Below are positions 43,206 to 55,309 of a stretch of 64,000 nucleotides of DNA, one piece after another. The position numbers and the translations under genes are program-made. Numbering within the stretch: the stretch's first letter is position 1; each line of letters starts with the position of its first letter. The notes beneath the pieces are model-generated. The model ran no database searches and had not been told where the DNA came from. It saw nothing but the letters and a program-made list of their open reading frames with translations. Source of the stretch: Aedes albopictus. Taxonomy: Eukaryota; Arthropoda; Insecta; Diptera; Culicidae. Where the stretch lies: positions 291,630,256 through 291,694,255 of the forward strand of contig NC_085138.1 of the NCBI RefSeq assembly GCF_035046485.1, given 5' to 3'.

Positions 43206-44845
43206 TAACATTGGATCATGGTAAGGTATCGTAACCTATGCAAAAAAAGTTAGAAAGTAAAACAAGAAGATAATTATTGAGTTCGACGCTTGACGCGGCG
43301 AACCTTCAATATTTTATGAGTTCTTTTTCAAATGAAATGCTAATTTTAAGAAATACAATAAAGTATAAAATGGGACAAGCTTATTATTCGTATGCATCCC
43401 AACACCTACCAGAGAACTGAACTGGACTAAACTTAATGCAATAAAAGATGTTTTAGAAAACAATTTGCAGTACTGAGTACACAGTCAGGTTTGGCTATTC
43501 TTAAAATACCCTAAATATTTTGGAACAAATTCTGAAGTCTCAATGTAATCAGCAGATTTCAATAGTCCGTTAGTTATCTTAAACTTCTGTCGAGATGATC
43601 AACATTAAGAAGAGGGTTAAACGACGAAATGGAATTCTTCACAATTTCGACTTGAACATTTAGATGCTAGCAGAATGCAAGCCTCCAGAATACTCATATG
43701 AACACACATTAGGTGTTTCACAAAATCCATTGAGCTTCATTATGATGTACGAAAACGCGGCAGCCGCTAAGAGATGTTAGTAAAATATTTTTTTTATTTC
43801 TTATAAACCGATAACTTAGCTTAGCTAAGGCTGTAAGGTTTTTGGTAGAGAATAAATTACCTACAAACTATTTCGTATTTTCTCGATATGTATGCTAATC
43901 AGAGACTAGAAAGTCTATGCTATATATGCCGTCATAACTATGTATGCCGTTTTCGAATGATAGCAGAATACAAGCCACATGCGTTTTCGGAAACCTCAAA
44001 GACGACTTTATTGTAGCAAGTTATGGTATTGACAGAACAGTAACCTCTCATTTAAAGTTTCCCAAATGGAAGAAAATAATGACCTCCTAAATAGTACTGT
44101 CACAGTCAGATGATACTAATCCGCAAGGTTTCTCTACTTCCAAAACCAATCCCCCGTTTATCTGAAAGCCTGGCCATACCATTCGATTCCGCGCAATTCC
44201 TCTGCGTCTGAGAGCCATACCTTTGTATCCAATACAAAGCACCTAAAGGTGCCGGTGGCGATTCTGCGGCTAAGTTTGTAATGCAGGAACCTGAACAACG
44301 CGATCAGTCCCGTCGTCGTCTACACAGGCGTGCGGCGTAAGAAAATAAAAAGCGCAGCCGAGCAGAAAAGAAAAGAGTTCACAACCCGCGCGCCAAAACG
44401 GAACGGCAACAATAATAAATGCACGTGGGTGTCTAGCTGGTTTGCATCCTGCGCCGGTCGGTCCTCCCTTCCCTTCCGCGGACGGGGCCGGTGGGATGAG
44501 GCAGGCTTGGCGTTCATAGACATATACGCGGGAAGAAAAAAAGACTCGTTATTGCCATATATGAAAACAAAAACGACAATCCACACCGCAAGTACTTGAC
44601 TGCGCGCATACCGGTCTTCAAACCACTCCCGGCGAAACGGTAAAACGAAACAACTCACTCACAGCACTGGATGGTGGTGGGCATAGCAGAGCGGATTCGA
44701 GATCGGTTATATTTCATGAACTGGGCTGATAATTAACTGCAAATTTGCTCAGGCACGTCCTCTGCTTGATTAATAGATTGCATGTACATGGCATATCTAC
44801 ATGGTCAACAGGATCTTCTAAAAGCGCTAAAAATCATTAACATCA
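43206..44845. other. Unassigned DNA with a GC-richer patch
   Basis: 44200-44700 is GC-richer with overlapping open frames on both strands (89 codons forward at 44330-44599, 112 codons reverse at 44320-44658). Mutual overlap and lack of motifs argue against either being a gene. A host promoter or UTR is possible but unsupported. Confidence 0.3.
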
Positions 44846-44849
44846 ATTT

Positions 44850-45005
44850 GATCTGTGGTTTTCACTGGACCTATTGGACAAATCGTCAATCTGGAGACGG
44901 CAGGTTCGATTCCCGTTCCTGCCGGGAAATTTTTTTGGCTTCCTGAGCAAGTATAATATATCATTGTGCTTACCATGCAAATACTAAATTCATACAATGC
45001 TGGGT
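44850..45005 (+). mobile_element. SINE fragment (Feilai-like)
   Basis: B-box GGTTCGATTCCCGTTCC at about 44902 with the downstream GCCGGGAAATTTTTTTGGCT and TATCATTGTGCTTACCATGC matching the SINEs at 988 and 22859. The 3' third and tail are missing. Confidence 0.75.
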
Positions 45006-45984
45006 CGAATGACAATGACACATTTTATAGTGATAGCCATTTCTAGTACGTGAATTTTTATATACAGGCGAAATCAGTCTAAAACTGGCTATATTTGCAA
45101 TAGATAAAACTCGTTCCATATTTTCAAATGTGGAAATCCTGGTCTGCGAAAACGTGCGAAAGTTAACAAATAGGCATGTCAAACATAAGCATTTTTTAAA
45201 GTTAAAATTTCGATAACATGATAAATATGAGAGATAGATATATACTTTCTTCGAGAAAGTTACGCGTTTTAATAAGGCAAAACATTTGCTAGAACATTTG
45301 AAAATTGTGAAAAATGCATAGAAAAAGTTATAAACAAAAAACTGATTTTTAGGGATGCTTCATAAAAAACGCCTCAAATGTACATACAAATCAAAAGATA
45401 CAAAATTTTGTATGTTCGGCAAAGTTATTTCTAGTAAAATTGTCTACAACTTCTCTGAAAAAACATATTTTTTAGCTTACAAATAAAAAGATAGAAATCG
45501 TTTCTCACTTTTAGGGGGATTGATCACAAAACTGATTTTTCCATAAATTAGTACTTATTTTATAGAAAAACTTTGCCGAAGACACCAAAGATCAAAAATC
45601 CTGTTTTCAGGACCAAAACAATTGGGTTTTTAAATTAAGAAAAATGTATTGATTTTTTGATTTTATACAAAAGAGCACCTTTTTCTGAACCACCATGATT
45701 TTTTTTCAGATTTTTAGAACTTCATTTTGGTACCTAAAATCGCTTTCGAAGAGATTTTTCGAAATCATCTTTTGACAGCTGGCCAACTGCTTGACAGCTC
45801 CGCCCAGTACAAAATGCGAAGAGGGGTGATTCGACAAATCGCTCCCATACAAACTTCAAATTGATTTTTAAATAGGTTCCCGGGCACCAAAATTCATGAA
45901 AATTTGGATTTCGGCTCAGTTTTGCATGCAGATTCTGAATATGGAATTATCTCAACACCGCTAAAGAAGCCAATTTCGATCACG
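45006..45984. other. AT-rich unassigned DNA
   Basis: No gene or clear element end seen. Phrases such as AAAACTTTGCCGAAGACACC near 45570 recall dispersed mosquito repeats, but I cannot assign a family. Confidence 0.35.
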
Positions 45985-46848
45985 TTTCTGGGCCATCCGC
46001 AACAGTGTGCCAGGATGGAGCCCCGCGGTGATGTTGTAACTCCTCTCGCCTTTGTCGATGTCATATATTAGCACCGTATTCTGGAAGTAGCTCTCCAATA
46101 GGCTAACCGGGCCTCCTAGTTGGTGTATGGCGCACACGATGGCAGCCTAGCTGACGCTGTTCAACGCATTCTGTACGTCTAGCATGACGACCGCGCAGTA
46201 GCGGATCCCCCTTCGCTTTCTCTGTAGCGCTATCTCGGCCGTTTTGGTTACGGCCTTTATAGCGTCCACCGTTGATCGACCTTTCCGGAAGCCGAACTGG
46301 TTATCTGAGAAGCCAGAGTCATCTGGCTTCTTGATATAGACCATCAGCCTCGACAGAATGATCCGTTCCAACAGTTTCCCGGCGGTGTCCAGAAGGCAGA
46401 TATGTAGGTGTGTATGCCGACGGGTCGCCAGGTGGCTTCCCGGGTTTGGGCAGTAGAACCCATCATTGTCTTTTCCATCTCTACGGAAATTCGCCTCTGT
46501 TTAGTAATAACTGCACAGCCATTTTGAACATGTCACGGCTAGCCTCGATGGCCGTCTTGATGGCTACTGTCGGGATACCGATGATCTTCTACATCATCTC
46601 TAAGGAGCTTCCTGAGGGTGCTGACGCGCCTTTCGTTCTGGCCACGACCACTCTGTAGGCATCACCCAAGGGGTCATGTTGGCTGCCTGGCAGAGATTTT
46701 CGAAGCACGCCCGCTTACGCGCCTCAATCTCTTTGTACAGTGCCAGTTTAGCTGCCCAGTAGGCCTGACTTCGCTCCATTCTACCCTCGTCGGTGTGAGC
46801 TCTTTCTAGCTCGTCAGGATGCGCGTAGTTCTGCGATTTCTGGACACC
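45985..46848 (-). pseudogene. R1-like retrotransposon RT, decayed
   Basis: Read on the reverse strand, several phases give an R1-type pol: PEIAELR near 46830, LLPKPGKPPGDPSAY near 46430, ICLLDTAGKLLERIILSRL near 46370, DNQFGFRKGRSTVDAIKAV near 46280, and SYFQNTVLIYDIDKG then TAGLHPG near 46050 (normally TAGVPQGS). The longest open piece is 74 codons (46147-46371). Frameshifts and stops make it non-functional. The 5' half of the same element lies at 49262-50450 beyond a 2.4-kb insertion. Confidence 0.8.
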
Positions 46849-46850
46849 AC

Positions 46851-49260
46851 CAGTATCTCAACTAACATTTTCAGCGCTATAAGCTTCAGTCATTTGCTTT
46901 CTGTTGTGTAACCATCGAGTAAAAGCAGTCAACGCTGAATAAAAGGAAAGCTAGTCAAATATAAATCATAAGCTAATACACGACTGCAAAACAAGCACCA
47001 TACAGCTACCAAACTCGGTTTTCAGAAATCCATTGCTTGTCACTGGGGCTGCCTTTACTCCACTCTATTCCAACTCCGGAAGATTTCCCGGAAGAGGTGA
47101 AAACTTGAACACATCGAATAAGAGTCCCCACTAACAAAACAGCTGCTACTATACAGTACAATTCGTTATACTGACAAATCCCCAAACCAGCAGCGCTTTA
47201 AAGGCCGTTATGCAATTTCATTACGGCTAGAAGCTGTAATAAAGAAACTGTTGGTTTACCAACACGGCTTGTCGGATGTAAACATTATTGTCAAAACAAA
47301 CTTTAAGCGGGATATATAGCTACTACACAAATTCTTTACAGCTATCCATCTCTGTGCTGTGAAATTATTTGGGTTGCTTTTATTGCACTTTAATTCAATG
47401 CCGGAAGATTTGTCGGAAGATGTGCAAATCGTTTAAGAGTCCCAGCCACTACAACAGCTGCTTTTATACAGTACGTTTTGTAATGTTGCCAAAACACAAA
47501 ACAGCAGCGCTTCGTAGCCGTTTAAAGAACACTCTTTCAGCTAGAAGCTATGAAGAAGTATCTGTTGGCGCAACCACACAGCTTGTTCAATGTAAACATT
47601 ATTGCGTTTGACGTTTCACAAGCTTTTGCAGCAAGATGAAGTTGGGTAAGGTTTCTTGTAGCACAGTTATGAAGCCTTGTCTGGAGTAAAACAAAACGGG
47701 CTATTTTCTACACAGAAAAAAAAATCTGAAAATTATCTCTAGCATAATTGACGAAATGACTGAAAGATAACTCGTGTAATTAGTTTTTACGCGTAATTTT
47801 GTGCCAAACAACATGCACATGCGGGGAATGCCAGAAATGATGCTATTTTATGCGTCAACACTGAAATTCACATTCTGTTCCTCAAAGCTTTATGCTAACT
47901 TATCGTATTTTTACACGTTTTCCTTGTACCCCGTCGTCAGCATCGGCAGTAGAGTCGACGTGCTGCAGCCATCTTTGGTCGAGGATAGTTTATTTGTTTG
48001 TGTCCCGAAAACAAGATTCAGTTTTAAGTGTTTTTAAAATGTGTGAACTTTGAAGTGATTTGGCCAGGTAGCAAGCAATATTTATTGCTTTCCTGGAGTG
48101 AACAATATGTGCAATTGTGTTAGTGGCCGTCCTACGAAAACGCGAACGAAAAATCGTTCTGTAAAGTTTGCCTCCATCGATGCAAAACCTGGAAATCCCG
48201 TTCCTCAACATTCTGGTAAACTTCGTATGAAGATGTTTCGGCAATCGACACGAACGCTGGAAAAGCGGTGGAAGTGCAGAGCAGACCTTTGGATTGGTGT
48301 TTCCCTGAGATTCTTTTGGTGGTGATTTTTGGCAAAGTTTTTTGCGAAGTGTCAGCGGCAAATGAAAGCCTACAAAAAGTATACCAGTACGTGTGCGAGC
48401 TAAAGTATTTTTTTTTTCTGATAAAATGAAGCTGCAACTACAAATTCACTGAAATAAATTATATCATCTGACAAAAAGTGGTGTTTTTTTTATTTGTTTC
48501 GAGTTCCATGCGCTGTGTTGTGGTCTGAAAGTGGCAACAGCTGATTTCCGTTTTCGTTGATTGGGCTTGGGCAGCTTTGAAATTCTCTTTCTTCTCATGG
48601 TTCGTAACACAAATGCTGGCGAAAAATTACACGCTGGCTGAAATTTCAGCGACGATTCGTAAAAATACTTTCGTACAAAATTTGAGACGAGTAAAATTCA
48701 TATCGCGCTTAAATTTACGACAATCATCGCATTCCCTTTATGTGCATTATTATTGGCGTAATTTTACATGAAATGTTTTATCTGTGTATGTTATTTATAT
48801 ATAGCAGTGTGGCAGCGAGGACATCATCGGGACCAGCGGATACGGAAATCGGGAGTTAGATTCCAAGTAGCGGCAAGTACTTTAGTTATTCAATTTTAAA
48901 AGTGATAATTCCAGTTCCACATGTATTGCGTCGCGGTATCCATAACCTAATTATATTTAATAGTTTAATTTGGAGGTGCCGTATAACTATTATTTAACAA
49001 CTGCGAAAAGGCTGAAAAAGCACCTTCTCAAGATGTTATTCAACTAGTAGTTACATAGGAGCCGAGAAAAGAGCTATGACTTCGTGGCATAGAGCTGCTC
49101 GCACAGCATATACATGTAGATTAAGTTCGCCAGCTTCATTGGTATAGGGCTTGCATAGAAGCTTCCGTGCATATGTACAACACAGTAACTCAGCATCAAG
49201 CCGTATTGAGGACGCTTTGTTGACGTTTACATTCACAATAAATGTTAGTTGGGATACCGG
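46851..49260. mobile_element. ~2.4-kb TIR element interrupting the R1-like element
   Basis: AGTATCTCAACTAACATTT at the left and its inverted relative (AAATGTTAGTTGGGATACC) at the right bound DNA that separates the endonuclease end from the RT start of an R1-like element. The boundary is accurate to a few bases because flanking CCACC/GGTGG extends the inversion. No transposase is recognised inside. Imperfectly duplicated segments at about 47040-47300 and 47350-47640 (CCGGAAGATTT, AACAGCTGCT, CAGCAGCGCTT, GATGTAAACATTATTG) occur within. Confidence 0.6.
47711..48786. mobile_element. TA-flanked element with CACAGA termini, nested
   Basis: (TA)CACAGAAAAAAA at the left and ATCTGTG(TA) at the right, TA copies at 47709-47710 and 48787-48788. 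CACAGA-type ends recur at 55310 and, as CACGCAGAAAAAT, at 60643. Frames inside (48098-48325 forward, 48132-48437 reverse) have no motif. The termini are short, so this is moderate evidence. Confidence 0.55.
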
Positions 49261-49261
49261 T

Positions 49262-50450
49262 GGTTATTCTGGGTAGGGATCGCCTTGGCACGGCTTCGGG
49301 TTCCGACTAGATCATCGCTGAATAGGTGTTACCCTCCATAGCAATCGCTTCACAAATGCGGGCTTATTGAAGAGCGAGGTCAGCCATCCCCAATGATAAC
49401 CGATGACCTTCGGCTGCGACCGTCTTCCTCCGTGTTCCACCCCGTATAGAATCGCCAGATGGTCACTGTGCGTGTATTCATCATCGACCCTCCAGTCCGA
49501 CCTAAGGTTTAGATCCGCGCTCTGAAGGTCACATCAATGATGATACGGTGCCGGACCGTTCCTACTGTAGGTTTTTTTTGTCGCCCACATTCGCGACATC
49601 CACGTTCAGTATAGCCATAGGTTCGAGTAGCACCTAGTCTCTCGCGTTAGTCGAGCGGCTACCCCGCTCAATAGTGCAGGCGTTGAAGTCTCCACCGGTT
49701 ACCATGTGACTCAATTGCACTGGTGCGCTTAGCGAATCCAGCAGAGCATTGAACTGGTCTATCGGCCGGTGGGAGATGGGAAGACATAACAATTGCAGTA
49801 GCACACCCTGTTGATCTTCGCTATTGCGAAGCCCTCGTGCGACGTAGAAATTATTTCCTGGACCAGAAAACGACCGGTTGTACAGATCGCCGCTGGCGAT
49901 TGGCCTTACCCGCTACCCAGTTCCCGTTATCGGGAGGGATGCGGACTGACTGCCACAGCAACTGTTGTGCGGCTTCATAGTGATTCAGGTTTAGCTGTGT
50001 AACTTGCATTATCTTCGGTTGGTTCGACCTCCACGCGTGCCTGGACATTTAGGCCCGCCCGTCGTGTGACCCTTGGTCGCCGTGCAAATCAGGCATTTTG
50101 ATGCCGAGTTGCACTCCCTGACGATGTGGTCTTCCACTCCGCACTTCCTGTAGGTGTAGAGTTTGCCCCTGTTGAGGACCTTTACAAGCCCACGACTTGC
50201 TCGAAGCACTTGAAGCACGTCTCTGGCGGCTCGTAGATGCTGAGCGGGTACAATGCCAACTACATCCGCCTTGTTCACCTCCCACAGGGAGCTTGATCAT
50301 GACGATCTGCGTGCCTGCCGCAGCCTTTCGCAGGCGGATCGTTGCACTGCGGTTGCGATCGCCTCTGCGTCGGTGATCTCGTCCAGGTTTTTGCACTGGA
50401 GAGTCGCCTCCTTCGTTAGGGGTCTTACCTGCACTTTTTAGCCCAATACC
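49262..50450 (-). pseudogene. R1-like retrotransposon ORF1 end and endonuclease, decayed
   Basis: Reverse-strand reading from about 50450: a Gag-like ORF1 with a zinc-knuckle segment, CGVEDHIVREC and KCLICTATKGHTTGGPKC (50009-50278 phase), then the start of an APE-type endonuclease, MQVTQLNLNHYEAAQQLLWQ (near 50010-49960) and GNGNWVAGKA, then TGGDFNACTIERGS near 49690. Stops and frameshifts are frequent toward 49262. The order ORF1, endonuclease, RT and these motifs fit the R1 clade. Confidence 0.8.
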
Positions 50451-50459
50451 CTCTAAGGT

Positions 50460-50648
50460 TATGCTTTGTAGAAGGTGCCTTTCTTGGTGATGACAGCACC
50501 GGGTTCCATTCCCGGTTGGTCTAAGAACTCCCGGTCCAGGATCAGTAGGTCGGCTTCAGAGGCACTTCTCATCCATTTGGGAAATTTGTGCCACCTAAAC
50601 GAGCTTTGTCCCAGCTGGGACGCTAAGCCACTAAGAAGAACAAAAAAG
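50460..50648 (+). mobile_element. Possible SINE of another family
   Basis: CACCGGGTTCCATTCCCGG at 50497 looks like a B-box region, and TCCCAGCTGGGACGCTAAGC followed by AAGAAGAACAAAAAA at about 50610-50646 resembles the 3' end shared by the SINEs here. The middle does not match the Feilai-like copies, so it may be a different or rearranged family. Confidence 0.5.
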
Positions 50649-51769
50649 TTATGGTTGGACATAGCTCCCCCAAGAAGCAATGAATTGTGTAACCGTAGCC
50701 CGAAATCCATAGAGCAGCACACGCTTTTTTAAATGGACAAACATCTTCAAATGGCGCCGATTACGGTCAATGAACATTCCTTCCCTCGTTACGTACGAGC
50801 ACCAGAACTGTAACCATTCAACGGACAGCCACCTTCCCACATCAGACTTGCACCTACCATCAGATTCGCATCATAATTGCGGCTCGCGCCAATCTGCGTT
50901 CAAGGTTAGGGGCGTTTTGACCGTTTAACAACCTTCATGATCCCGGCGGTAGCTGCTGGCTGGCACGCTAAAATGGCACAACGCCGCCCGTACGATCATT
51001 TCCAAATATGGCACTTCCTGGATGATGGCGATGGGATTACTTACCGTTTGGTTGATCAGAATATCACGCATTAATGGGTAGCACCGTGTCCGGACCGAGA
51101 AGCGATGGATTGCATTTTTGCCATAAACAGCAGAGAAGATAATCACGAAATCCATTCAAGCACTTTTACACCTTCTGTACCCAGCTGAAGGCAAAGGAGT
51201 CGAACATGATGAAGATCGCCTCTCTTCCACGCTCCGATATGGTTCATTATTCAAATGATTAACCAGCGTGTGGTGTGACAACTGCGGGGTTGTGAAAGAC
51301 GGAAATTTATCACCCTGCCACAATAAATTTCGTTATTATTCTTTGACGCCGATTCGATGACAGTGGTGTGGTTCATAGGTTTGAGTTACGTTGGTATGGA
51401 GATATGCATACCTAGTTCGGTTGTCTCCGATTTCAGGTCCATATCCGTTTTCGCTGCTCGCTGGGTGCTAGTGCTTGGGCGACCTACTCTATCTAAGTTG
51501 CTACTAAATTAAATGGTTTTCATTAGGCGATACCATGGTAGCAGCATCGTGCTGGGGTGTGAATGGCAGATTTGATAAATAAATAATTAATTATCCCCTT
51601 GAAAGTGGTGATGCTCGAAACTTTATTAGATTGGCTGTAATGATGTAGTCCTTTTTTGTTAGCAGCTGTATAAAGATTAATAAGATGTAAATTATTCGTT
51701 AACAAAGATTGAGTAATGATTATAATTGATCAAAAAGTTCATACACCTCATTCGTCTTTTTATTATAAA
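50649..51769. other. Unassigned DNA
   Basis: Moderate GC at 50800-51450, with small frames on both strands but no domain. No repeat structure seen. Confidence 0.35.
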
Positions 51770-51827
51770 TTATGTACTAGTAAGTTAATAAAAAGAGTAG
51801 GTAAGTAAGAACGTAAATATTTAAGTG

Positions 51828-51859
<32 letters not shown>

Positions 51860-52195
51860 CGTAAGTAATTAAGTTAGTTAGTAAGTAAGTGAGAAAGTAA
51901 GTAAACAAAGAAGTTAGTAAATAAGTAGGTAAGTAAGTAATTAAATAGGAAAGTAAGTAAGTAAGTAAATAGGGAAGTAAGTAAGTAATTAAGTAAGTAA
52001 GTAGGAATGGTAATAAGTAAGTAATTAAGTAAGTAAATTAGTAAGAAGTAGGTAAGTAAGTAAGTAAGTTATTAAGTATGTAAGTGAATAAAAAAGTAAG
52101 TAAGTAGTTAAGTAAGTAAGTAATTAAGTAGTAGAAAAGTTAGTAAGTGAGTAATTAAGTAAGTACGTAAATAAATAAGTTAGTAGTTAAGGATA
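51770..52195. repeat. Degenerate GTAA microsatellite/minisatellite
   Basis: More than 400 bases are dominated by GTAA units, with interspersed variants (GTTA, GTAAATA, GTAATTAA, GTACGTAA). No coding potential. Confidence 0.95.
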
Positions 52196-52199
52196 TAAT

Positions 52200-53074
52200 T
52201 CAATGTTTTGTTGGTTACATATGAAACTGGTAAGTTTTATTTTTAACCTCTCAGTAACGTTCACAAGCGAACCCACAATTGTGATTTCCATTCGTATAAA
52301 TACATTAGCTAATTATTTCCGCTCGTGGAGATGATTGTCTCATCGTTTTCCCTTTCTTGCAAGTTTTACGACCTTAAACCAGCGCGCTGAAATGATTCCA
52401 CTTCCCCGAGCGCACTAACCCTCGCCATTCGATCTGCCATCGAGCCCCGTTGTCGATATTTATTACGAATATTAACCGCGCAGCTGAAGTATACATTCTT
52501 GAAGCTGAACTTTTCTACCAAATATGGCTAACGGTGCGTAGGTGCGACGACGACGACGACGACGACGGTAAGATTGTTGTATAAAAACATGTTTCTTTAT
52601 GTCCCTACAATCCGCAGCCGCAGCTTGCTAGTTAAATATCCACCCGAGCAAACGGTGCGCTCAGGTATCGGGGTGGACGAGAAATAAATGAAACGCGATA
52701 AAACACAAGCGGGGAAATAAGGCTGACTGAGAATTGAAAACAACGAACTGTTTGTACTTCATGTATGGACCTCTTAGAATTTCGACGAACCACTTGCGGT
52801 TGGTAAATAGGGAGTTGAATTATCTTGACGACTCTACCAGTTTTAAACTTAAGTGCGAAAGTATATCATTGTTGGTTCAAGAATGATTGGTTTTAGCTAA
52901 GAAGTGCCCAAATTGCAGCTTAAGTGATTTCATACATACTCTTTTTTTTTGTTTCTTTTTCAAGCTTTTTATTGGTACCTTAAAACAGGGTAACTTTGAT
53001 ATTGTTTCAGCAAATTTTCGTAATATGTAATAGTATTTCCCGTTGTTTTATATTTTAATACTGTTAATTTCGAC
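52200..53074. other. Unassigned DNA with a GAC trinucleotide run
   Basis: A GAC/ACG repeat of about seven units lies at 52546-52567 and is followed directly by GGTAAGA, which resembles a splice donor, after an ATGGCTAACGG start-like context. This is too little to call an exon. The remainder is AT-rich with no gene seen. Confidence 0.3.
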
Positions 53075-53150
53075 CTATTTTGCTTATCCTTTGACAGATA
53101 CGCGTATTTCGACTACTACTTGTAAAAGGGTTCGAAAAGTCGGTACAAGA
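53075..53150. repeat. Deleted relative of the 23.6-kb palindrome
   Basis: TTTGCTTATCCTTTGACAGA, TACGCGTATTTCGACTAC and CTTGTAAAAGGGTTCGAAAA run together here. At 23533-23808 the same two modules appear (the second as its complement, CTTGTACCGACTTTTCGAAC) but separated by the second palindrome arm. Confidence 0.65.
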
Positions 53151-53607
53151 AGTACTGGGGTATCAGTTATTAATTGCAATTGTAACAACGTATAATTTAA
53201 AATATATTGGGTAAACCATTATGAAAATCATTGAGCGAATATGAGTAACTCTGGCTGAGACCGGCCCACTACCAGGGCAGAGGACAAGTACTGACGATCA
53301 AAATGTGATATTGATTTGTTTGAGACAAGACTGAAAATAATAGCAAACATTTGTTCTTGAACCATCTAACCAATAGCAAAATTTGATATTTGAAGATCAA
53401 TCAAATAGATCACTGCTATTGGTTAGATCTTACCAAGAGCTAAATGTGCTATGATGATGATGTTCCAGGAGTAAAATTGAGATATTATTTTCAGTACTTT
53501 TACCTCTTATCTCAAACAAACAAAAGTCACTTTTTGATCTCCGTATCAAGGTATGCTGTTATTGAGCTTTTTTACTCTGCTCGGGTATTTACACTTTACC
53601 TTACCGA

Positions 53608-54708
53608 TCAGGCTAAGGCCGGGCTGGCCTCTGCTGTACATAGTAGCCGTCTCCATTCCACTCGGTCCATGGCTGTTTGTCTCCAGTTCCGCACTCTGCG
53701 TAGGGTCCGCAGATCGTCCTCCACTTGGTCGACCCACCTAGCTCGCTGCGCTCCACGTCTTCTTGTACCGGTCGGATGACTCTCGAGAACCATTTTAGTC
53801 GGGTTGCTATCCGACATCCTGATGACGTGACCCGCCCACCGTAGCCTCCCGATTTTTGCGGTATGGACGATGGTTGGTTCTCTCAGCAGCTGATGCAGCT
53901 CGTGGTTCATTCGCCTTCTCCAAGTCCCGTCTTCCATCTGCACTCCGCCGTAGATGGTACGCAACACCTTCCGTACGAAAACTCCAAGGGCACGTTGGTC
54001 CTGTGCACGTAGGGTCCATGTTTCGTGCCCATAGAGTACGACCGGTCTAATCAGTGTTTTGTAGATAGTTAACTTCGTGTTACGGTGAACTTTATTCGAT
54101 CGTAGAGTTCTGCGGAGTCCAAAGTAAGCACGATTTCCTGCCACAATGCGCCTCTGAATTTCTCTACTGGTGTCGTTGTCGGCGGTCATCAGTGAGCCCA
54201 AGTACACGAATTCTTCAACCGCCTCTAAAGCAGTGTTGAACAGCAAGCACGAAAGACCATCACCTTTCCGTAACCCTCTGCGAGATTCGAAGGGACTCGA
54301 GAGTGTCCCTGATACTCGAACTATGCACATCACTCGATCCATCGTCGCTTTGATCAATCGTATCAGTTTATCCGGGAATCCGCATTCGTGCATAATCTGC
54401 CATAGCTGTTCTCGATCGATTGTATCATACGCCGATTTGAAATAAATGAACAAGTGATGTGTGGGCACGTTGTATTCACGGCATTTCTGCAACACCTGGC
54501 GGATGGCGAACATCTGGTCCGCTGTAGCGCGTTCACCCGTGATTCCAGCCTGATATTGCCCCACGAACTCTCTTGCAATCGGTGATAGTCGGCGGCATAA
54601 AATTTGAAAGAGTATCTTGTAGGCAGCGCTCAGTAGTGTGATCGCGCGGTAGTTCCCGCAATCCAACTTGTCGCCCTTTTTGTAGATGGGACACACGATA
54701 CCTTCCAT
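53608..54708 (-). pseudogene. RTE-like RT, 366 codons, lacking the FADD segment
   Basis: Starts MEGIVCPIYKKGDKLDCGNY, continues RAITLLSAAYKILFQILCRR, GERATADQMFAIRQ, FKSAYDTIDREQL (finger/palm motif A) and GLRKGDGLSCLLFNTALE (motif B), and then jumps directly to AVEEFVYLGSLMTADNDT. Copy 1 at 8.7-8.99 kb shows that a segment of about 75 residues including LLGFADDIDIIA belongs between these. The deletion is in frame but removes the catalytic Asp pair, so no RT activity is possible. The C-terminus is nearly identical to copy 1. Upstream it is separated from 54736 by a TAG where Trp is expected (KI-stop-EEEVLPEEW). Confidence 0.9.
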
Positions 54709-54735
54709 CCATTCCTCCGGTAATACTTCCTCCTC

Positions 54736-55309
54736 CTAAATCTTGGTAATGACCCAGTGTAGTGCTCTCATCAGTGCTTCTCCACCGTATTTTAGAAGCT
54801 CGCTTGGTAGTTGATCTGCTCCAGCGGCTTTGTTGTTTTTCAACCGGCCAACCTCCTCCTCAATCTCTTGGAGGTCAGGGGCCGGAAGTTTTTCGTCCTG
54901 TGAACATACTGCTAGATCTGTTACCACGCCACCTTCGGTACTCGCCATTGAGGTGCTCATCGTAATGATGCCGTCACATCTCGATAACCTCACGCTCGCT
55001 CATGAGAATATTCCCGTGATTATCTCGGCACATGTCGGCTTGTGGCACAAACCCTCTGCGCGAGCGTTTCAACTTCTCGTAAAACTTTCGTGTGTCCTTA
55101 CCGCGGTAAAGTTCTTCCATCGCTTCGCGATCTCGTTCTTCCTGCTGGCGTTTCTTCATCCGGAAGACTGAGTTCTGCCTGTTCCGCGCCTGTCTGTAAC
55201 GTGCCTCATTCGCTCTCGTACGGTGTTGCAGCATTCTCGCCCATGCTGCATTCTTTTCTTTTTTTAACTGTTCACATTCGCCATCGTACCACACGGAAAG
55301 ATCGATGTA
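54736..55309 (-). pseudogene. RTE-like pol: linker between endonuclease and RT, broken
   Basis: The 54974-55384 frame gives VWYDGECEQLKKEKNAAWARM then a Lys/Arg/Glu-rich helical region to GFVPQADMCRDNHGNILMSE, stopping after REVIEM. The 54736-54993 frame gives EEVGRLKNNKAAGADQLPSE and LLKYGGEALMRALHWVITKI, the conserved start of the RT domain. A stop and a frame change separate them near 54975-54940. The first ~25 residues of the 54974-55384 frame come from the MITE. Confidence 0.8.

Noticed and set aside
44320..44658. Overlapping frames of 112 (reverse) and 89 (forward) codons
   Set aside because: They are complementary shadows in a GC-richer patch; neither has a motif.
48098..48437. Small genes on both strands inside the CACAGA-ended element
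   Set aside because: The forward and reverse frames overlap each other and show no motif or conserved pattern.
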